Assembly: GCA_903928285.1 (NCBI GenBank)
Contig: CAIYQH010000261.1
Span: 1 to 9,762 of the forward strand
Direction: 5' to 3'
DNA from: an uncultured Bacteroidales bacterium
GTDB taxonomy: Bacteria; Bacteroidota; Bacteroidia; Bacteroidales; FEN-979
Length of the DNA stretch: 9,762 nt
Part shown: positions 5,643-9,762 of the stretch, piece by piece
How the letters are laid out: every line of letters starts with the position of its first letter
How positions within the stretch are numbered: position 1 is the stretch's first letter
The notes under the pieces: generated by a model
The model's input: the letters and a program-made list of their open reading frames with translations, nothing else
What the model was told of the DNA's origin: nothing
The model's database searches: none
Position numbers and translations under genes: made by a program

Positions 5643-7034
5643 ATGAAAATCACCTTCTATGGCGCCGCCGGCGGTGTTACCGGCACAGCCTATTACTGCG
5701 AATCTTCCCGGGCCCGCATCCTGATCGACTGCGGCATGTTCCAGGGCGGACGGCGAGATGAGACCCGCAATAAAAAGGCTCCTCCCGTCGACTACAAAAC
5801 CCTCGATGCCATCGTGCTGACCCATGCCCACCTCGACCACTGTGGCCGTTTGCCGATGGCCGTGCGCGACGGTTATCTCGGCCCGATCTACGGAACCCCT
5901 GCCACCATGGACCTGGTGGCACTCGTATTGCGCGACTCGCTTAAGGTGCAGACCAGCGACCTCGACAAGCTCAACCGCAGGATGTCGCGAACAGGCCGGT
6001 CGAAAATCAAGCCGCTGTTCGACGAGGAGGATGTTGAAGGGGCCATCAGCCGGATGAAGCCCCTCCCCTACCACCAATCCTTTAAGGTTGCCCCCGGCAT
6101 GGAGGTCATCGTCGATGAAGCTGGTCACATCATGGGATCGGGCAGCCTGAAGCTGGTTCTCACAGAGGATGGGCTGAATAAATCTGTCATCTTTTCGGGT
6201 GACCTCGGTCCGCACGGAATGCCCATTGTAAGAGAGTCGGAACCCTTCAAAGAGGCCGACATGGTGATCATGGAATCGACCTATGGCGACCGCAACCACA
6301 AGCCGCTGCAGGAGACCATCGATGAAATGATCGGGATCATCCGTCATGCCCTCGCTACGAAGGGGAAAATCCTGGTACCCTCCTTTGCCATCGGCCGCAC
6401 GCAGGACATCATCTACTACATCGAACAGGCCTTCCGCAAGGGAGGATTGCCGCGCTTCCCGATCTATATCGACAGTCCCATGGCGGTGGAGGCCTCCAGG
6501 ATCTATATGAGCCACCCCGAGCTCTTCGACGAGGAGATGGTCGAATTCCAGGGGAGCGGCGAGGCGCAGCGCGACAAGGGTTTCATCCACCCCACCCCGA
6601 CGGCCGAGGAGTCAAAGCATCTCAACGAGGTGGAGGGCCCCTGCATGATCATCGCGGGTTCGGGCATGTGCAACGCCGGCCGCATCCAGCATCACCTCCG
6701 TCACAACCTATGGCGTCCGGAGACCTCGGTGCTGATCGTCGGCTACCAGGCCGCGGGAACCCTGGGCCGCCGTCTGGTAAATGGTGATCCCTATGTGACC
6801 ATCTATGGCGAAAGAATTGCCGTAAGGGCGCAAATACACAAACTCGGCGGCTTCAGCGCCCATGCCGGGCAGTCGGAACTGCTCGACTGGTTCAACGCCC
6901 TGGCGCCCGACCGCCCGCGTGTCGTGCTGACCCATGGTGAGGATGACGCCAGGAGCACCCTGGCCAATCTCATCATTCACCGTTACGGTCTGCAGCCCTT
7001 CCTGCCGCAGTACGGCGAAAGCGTGGAACTCTGA
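5643..7034 (+). CDS. Beta-CASP metallo-beta-lactamase protein, probable RNA nuclease (463 aa)
   Basis: Members of this family (CPSF73-like, TTHA0252 type) cleave RNA with two zinc ions in the cytoplasm. The metallo-beta-lactamase motifs are complete: Asp29 (LIDCG), the H-x-H-x-D-H motif at His61-His66 (THAHLDHCG), His162 (AGHIMGSG) and Asp187 (FSGDLG). The beta-CASP motifs follow: A at Glu211 (ESTYGDR), B at His407 (GFSAHAGQ) and C at His431 (LTHGED). The C-terminal part corresponds to the RMMBL domain. The length is normal for bacterial homologues. The ATG at 5643 gives MKITFYGAAGGVTGT, the usual first strand. A weak -7-like TACCTTTA lies at 5598. The pyruvate kinase gene starts 62 bases downstream with no terminator between, so co-transcription is likely. 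RNA rather than DNA as substrate is inferred from the family. Confidence 0.92.
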   Translation: MKITFYGAAGGVTGTAYYCESSRARILIDCGMFQGGRRDETRNKKAPPVDYKTLDAIVLTHAHLDHCGRLPMAVRDGYLGPIYGTPATMDLVALVLRDSLKVQTSDLDKLNRRMSRTGRSKIKPLFDEEDVEGAISRMKPLPYHQSFKVAPGMEVIVDEAGHIMGSGSLKLVLTEDGLNKSVIFSGDLGPHGMPIVRESEPFKEADMVIMESTYGDRNHKPLQETIDEMIGIIRHALATKGKILVPSFAIGRTQDIIYYIEQAFRKGGLPRFPIYIDSPMAVEASRIYMSHPELFDEEMVEFQGSGEAQRDKGFIHPTPTAEESKHLNEVEGPCMIIAGSGMCNAGRIQHHLRHNLWRPETSVLIVGYQAAGTLGRRLVNGDPYVTIYGERIAVRAQIHKLGGFSAHAGQSELLDWFNALAPDRPRVVLTHGEDDARSTLANLIIHRYGLQPFLPQYGESVEL

Positions 7035-7096
7035 CCCGCAACAATCATTGAAAAACTTAACACCAATCTCCCACACATAAACCCACCCGCATCGCC

Positions 7097-8515
7097 ATGC
7101 AAAACAGCTATCGCCGAACCAAGATTGTCGCAACCATCGGCCCTGCCAGCAGTTCCCCGGAGATGATCCGCCAGCTGATGCAGGCCGGGATGGATGTCGC
7201 CAGGTTAAACTTTTCCCACGGCAAATATGAAGACCATGCCGCTGTGATCACCACCCTCAGGGAGATCTCAGCCGAACTGGACAGACCTGTGACGATTTTG
7301 CAGGACCTGCAGGGGCCCAAGATCAGGGTCGGGCAGCTTCCCGGGGGAAGGATGGAGATTTGCAAGGGAGAGACCGTCAGCCTGGTTCCTGTAGAAAACT
7401 ACGTGGCGGGTTCAGCCATGATCCCAATCGACTATCCCTATGTTGCCGAGGAGGCGAAGGCCGGGATGCAGGTATTGCTGGCCGACGGTCTGTTCGAGCT
7501 GGAGGTCACCTCCATCAGCGGCAACGAGGTTTTATGCAGGGTGGTCGAAGGTGGCCTACTTACCGACCACAAGGGGGTGAACTTTCCCAATCTCAACCTC
7601 AGGCTTCCCTCCCTCACCGACAAGGATATCCGCGACCTGGACTTCGGCCTGAAGCACGACATCGACTGGGTTTCGCTCAGCTTTGTCAGGTCAGCCCAGG
7701 ATGTGATCACCCTGCGGAACCTGATCACCGAAAAGGGCTACCTGAAGCCCATCATTGCAAAGATTGAAAAGCCTCAGGCCATCGACCACCTGGAGGAGAT
7801 TGTCGATGCGGTGAACGGGATCATGGTGGCACGCGGGGACCTAGGGGTGGAGATGAGTCCCGACAAGGTGCCGATGCTGCAGAAACGGATCATCGAACTG
7901 TGCAACCGTACCGGCAAGACGGTCATCACCGCTACGCAGATGCTCGAGAGCATGATCCACGAGCCGCGACCCACCAGGGCCGAAGCGAGCGACGTGGCCA
8001 ACGCCATCATCGACGGCACCGATGCCATCATGCTTTCGGGCGAAACCGCCATGGGCGTTTACCCTGTAAAGGCTGTGGAGATGATGGTGCGCATCGCCAT
8101 CGATGTGGAGAGCAAGATTGAATTCAGGACCTACCCGCCGGCAGGGCATGAGCCGATCAAGGCCCTTAGCCGGGCGGCAAACCAGATGGAGAAGGTGATA
8201 AAACCCGCCTGCATGGTGGTGCTGACCACCACCGGCCGCAGCGCGCAGTTCATCGCGGCGGAGCGCCCGCAAACGCCTGTGTATGCTTTCACCACGCATA
8301 TAAAGGTATACCATGGTTTAAACCTGGTATGGGGGGTCACCCCGATCCTGGTCGACGTTCATCCAAATACCTTCGAGGAGATGGTTGCCATTACAGAGAA
8401 GATCCTGCATGAACGCCACCTGGCCGCTACAGGCGACCAGATCCTGCTGATCGGGGGTATCCCGGCACACCAGGCCGGCGGCACCAACTTCATTAAGATA
8501 CACCAGGTAGGTTAA
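7097..8515 (+). CDS. pyk: Pyruvate kinase (472 aa)
   Basis: The enzyme converts phosphoenolpyruvate and ADP to pyruvate and ATP, the last step of glycolysis, in the cytoplasm. The start TKIVATIGPAS and ARLNFSHG (Arg36, Asn38, Ser40) bind substrate and nucleotide. The catalytic Lys222 and metal-binding Glu224 are in IIAKIEKPQAI, Asp248 in ARGDLG, and Thr280 in TATQMLESM. The small B domain covers about residues 75-170 and the C-terminal domain about 350-472; there is no extra PEP-utiliser domain. At the positions equivalent to rabbit Thr113, Glu117 and Thr120 this protein has Leu71, Lys75 and Val78, the pattern described for K+-independent pyruvate kinases. No Shine-Dalgarno sequence or promoter is clear in the 62-base gap, so it may depend on the upstream MBL transcript. 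Confidence 0.97.
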   Translation: MQNSYRRTKIVATIGPASSSPEMIRQLMQAGMDVARLNFSHGKYEDHAAVITTLREISAELDRPVTILQDLQGPKIRVGQLPGGRMEICKGETVSLVPVENYVAGSAMIPIDYPYVAEEAKAGMQVLLADGLFELEVTSISGNEVLCRVVEGGLLTDHKGVNFPNLNLRLPSLTDKDIRDLDFGLKHDIDWVSLSFVRSAQDVITLRNLITEKGYLKPIIAKIEKPQAIDHLEEIVDAVNGIMVARGDLGVEMSPDKVPMLQKRIIELCNRTGKTVITATQMLESMIHEPRPTRAEASDVANAIIDGTDAIMLSGETAMGVYPVKAVEMMVRIAIDVESKIEFRTYPPAGHEPIKALSRAANQMEKVIKPACMVVLTTTGRSAQFIAAERPQTPVYAFTTHIKVYHGLNLVWGVTPILVDVHPNTFEEMVAITEKILHERHLAATGDQILLIGGIPAHQAGGTNFIKIHQVG

Positions 8516-8521
8516 TGATCG

Positions 8522-8576
8522 CAAGGACGTTTTCTGATGATTTTTTCAACTATACCATGATAGTAAGGTGTCCTTG
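8522..8576. terminator. Possible structure between convergent genes
   Basis: CAAGGAC (8522-8528) and GTCCTTG (8570-8576) are perfect inverted repeats. Between them ACTAT (8549-8553) and ATAGT (8560-8564) form a small inner stem around ACCATG. A T-rich stretch lies inside the structure rather than after it, so this is not a classical terminator. Its position between the ends of pyk (plus strand) and the DUF6090-like gene (minus strand) makes a termination role plausible. Confidence 0.3.
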
Positions 8577-8583
8577 AGTTCAA

Positions 8584-9309
8584 TCAAAGATTATTCTGGT
8601 ACAGTTTGTCGATGCTTAAAATGATCCTGTTTCCTTTCGTCGAAACCATCTTGTATCGGTCAAGAAGTTGTTGCCAGGGAATCAGGGATTTTGTTAAATA
8701 CTTCCCTTTGGGGGTGGTCAATACTTGAAACTTATCCATATCATTTTCAAAATCCTTCACATTATCAGTAAGATAAGTCAGCAATAACCGGTTTTGACCA
8801 AACCACCTTTCCTCAGAAGTTTGCAGGGCAGGTAACACCTCCTGGTAGTAGTTCAGAATGTTTTGCGTCAAGCTGTCGTTTTCAATTGACATTATTTTGC
8901 CTGCCGACAGGAAACCCGTAAACCTGCTCTTGTGGGCTCTCAGGAATGTGTAACTGTCGATATACCCAAGCGCTTTTTTCAATGAGTCCTTATCTGGATT
9001 TTTGTTCCTGCTCAGGCTGTTGAGATAGGTATAGAGCAATTTGTATTTATCGTAGGTTTTTAATATGTCCTCGGTTTCAGCAATATCGGCCTGTATGTCG
9101 CCTTTAAGTCCCGATAAAAATGTTTTTGCAATTTTTTGTTCATTTTTATGTTCGCTCCAGTTATGAAACCAGATGGATATACTGATAGCAAAAACAATAA
9201 TCAATATCTCTAAAACAAAGTCTTTCAGCTTATGCCAAAACGATGTGTTTTTATTCCTGATAATTTCAAATACCTTCTTTGTATGTTTTATCACCTCCTG
9301 TTCTGCCAT
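8584..9309 (-). CDS. DUF6090-like single-pass membrane protein (241 aa)
   Basis: Residues 1-30 are cytoplasmic, charged and helical. One membrane segment spans about 31-48 (FVLEILIIVFAISISIWF) and is followed at once by HNWSEHKNEQK and FLSGLKGDIQADI. This order (acidic/hydrophobic helix, N-W-x-E, then L..L..D+..D) is the hallmark of Bacteroidota DUF6090 proteins. The remaining 190 residues look alpha-helical and soluble. The biochemical role of the family is unknown to me. The ATG at 9309 has an A/T-rich leader and no Shine-Dalgarno sequence; an AGGAGGTGA within codons 4-7 has no suitable start after it. It starts 19 bases after a VOC-like remnant on the same strand. Its base composition is clearly A/T-richer than that of pyk and the MBL gene, which might mean separate ancestry. 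Confidence 0.8.
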   Translation of the reverse strand: MAEQEVIKHTKKVFEIIRNKNTSFWHKLKDFVLEILIIVFAISISIWFHNWSEHKNEQKIAKTFLSGLKGDIQADIAETEDILKTYDKYKLLYTYLNSLSRNKNPDKDSLKKALGYIDSYTFLRAHKSRFTGFLSAGKIMSIENDSLTQNILNYYQEVLPALQTSEERWFGQNRLLLTYLTDNVKDFENDMDKFQVLTTPKGKYLTKSLIPWQQLLDRYKMVSTKGNRIILSIDKLYQNNL

Positions 9310-9328
9310 AATTATAAATTTTTTAATA

Positions 9329-9646
9329 TTAGTCAGGGTTTACAAAATTTCCGCCAATGTTTGGCGCTGTGAAAAAGTGGCACGTTGCATAAATTTTTCC
9401 TGCTCTTTTCCATGATTTCATTTGGTGTTGTTGGTTCCACTGTTCCTTATCAAATGTTTCCATTTTCAGCCCCAGGCCATAAGGTGAGGAGGTGCGGTTG
9501 AAGAAGAGGTATTTCCCTGATGTTCCCTGCCTGGAATGACTTCCGGAGGTGATACTGGCAAACCCATTTCCTGTAAAGAGATCAATCTCCGGCGCATCCT
9601 TTTCAACCCGGAGGAGTATGTGGTCAAGTTTAAACAAGTTATCCAA
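9329..9646 (-). pseudogene. VOC/glyoxalase-like remnant, internally deleted
   Basis: The frame opens with LFKLDHILLRVEKDAPEIDLF, then GFASITSGSHSRQGTSGKYLFFN, which resembles the first half of a glyoxalase-like VOC domain (LDH...., GF.....H.GQGT....FF). In such proteins the FFN strand is followed by a YLELLW-type strand, a linker and then SPFG(I/L)GL. Here FFNRT passes directly into SSPYGLGLKME, so about 30 residues appear to be missing. The tail QWNQQHQMKSWKRAGKIYATCHFF shows no family match I can name. There is no ATG: the only starts are a TTG at 9646 just after a stop, or none. I therefore call it a decayed gene with moderate confidence. VOC enzymes use a metal ion to act on small thiol or dioxygen substrates, but the full metal site is not recognisable here. 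Confidence 0.5.
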
Positions 9647-9690
9647 ATTATGTTATGAGAATCCTGCATTCGTAACAACTTAAAGGTACC

Positions 9691-9724
9691 GGCAGGATGG
9701 CCTGCCCGCAGCCCGTAAGGCGGG
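9691..9724. repeat. Paired GC-rich hairpins, REP-like
   Basis: GGCAGG (9691-9696), loop ATGG and CCTGCC (9701-9706) form a perfect stem. CCCGC (9705-9709) and GCGGG (9720-9724) form a second, overlapping by two bases, followed by a T-rich stretch to about 9740. The first hairpin resembles the one at 5518-5533 (GCAGGAT..GG-CCTGC). It could be an interspersed palindromic repeat or a terminator for a plus-strand transcript; no plus-strand gene is near. Confidence 0.45.
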
Positions 9725-9762
9725 TTCTATCTTTGTTTTATTTCCATAATGACCCTGAAACC

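Noticed and set aside
5550..6590. Minus-strand open frame of 346 codons opposite the MBL gene
   Set aside because: The plus strand carries every metallo-beta-lactamase and beta-CASP motif; the long antisense frame is a by-product of G+C-rich codon use.

Overview
The window looks like a chromosomal piece of a Bacteroidota (probably Bacteroidales-type) bacterium that contains the end of an integrated element. Evidence for the phylum: TAnnTTTG-type -7 boxes, mostly absent Shine-Dalgarno sequences, a lipoprotein signal typical of the phylum, a DUF6090-like membrane protein, and an IS4-family transposase with a DUF4372-like N-terminus. These assignments come from reading motifs by eye; no database search was possible.

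Left part (1 to about 1747): a minus-strand cluster of an excisionase-like HTH protein, two small proteins of unknown function, and the N-terminal 182 residues of a DnaG-type primase that runs off the window. Behind the HTH gene lie about 500 bases without genes that hold a 16-bp direct repeat. This stretch ends in a sequence that looks like the 3' end of a tRNA gene, followed by a strong terminator. I read this as the attachment-site end of a tRNA-integrated mobile element whose replication module points inward.

Middle (2200-4565): a minus-strand lipoprotein gene (302 codons when restored) is split by a complete 1448-bp IS4-family insertion sequence (2922-4369). The IS has 17-bp imperfect terminal inverted repeats and a perfect 9-bp target duplication. 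Removing the IS and one duplication restores the reading frame exactly.

Right of it (4752-5344) is a plus-strand gene with a good promoter but one frameshift in a T run. It is followed by an 11-bp tandem repeat and a terminator-like hairpin.

Housekeeping part (5643-8515): a beta-CASP metallo-beta-lactamase protein, likely an RNA nuclease, and pyruvate kinase (pyk), both on the plus strand and 62 bases apart. Both are visibly G+C-richer than the flanking genes. The pyruvate kinase carries the Leu/Lys/Val residues linked to K+-independent enzymes.

Right end (8584-9762): a convergent minus-strand pair, a single-pass DUF6090-like membrane protein and, just upstream of it, what appears to be an internally deleted VOC/glyoxalase-like gene. 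The window ends in adjacent GC-rich hairpins. No CRISPR array, rRNA or complete tRNA is visible. I found no convincing new defence or other multi-gene system; the least explained part is the primase cluster with its repeat-bearing attachment end.
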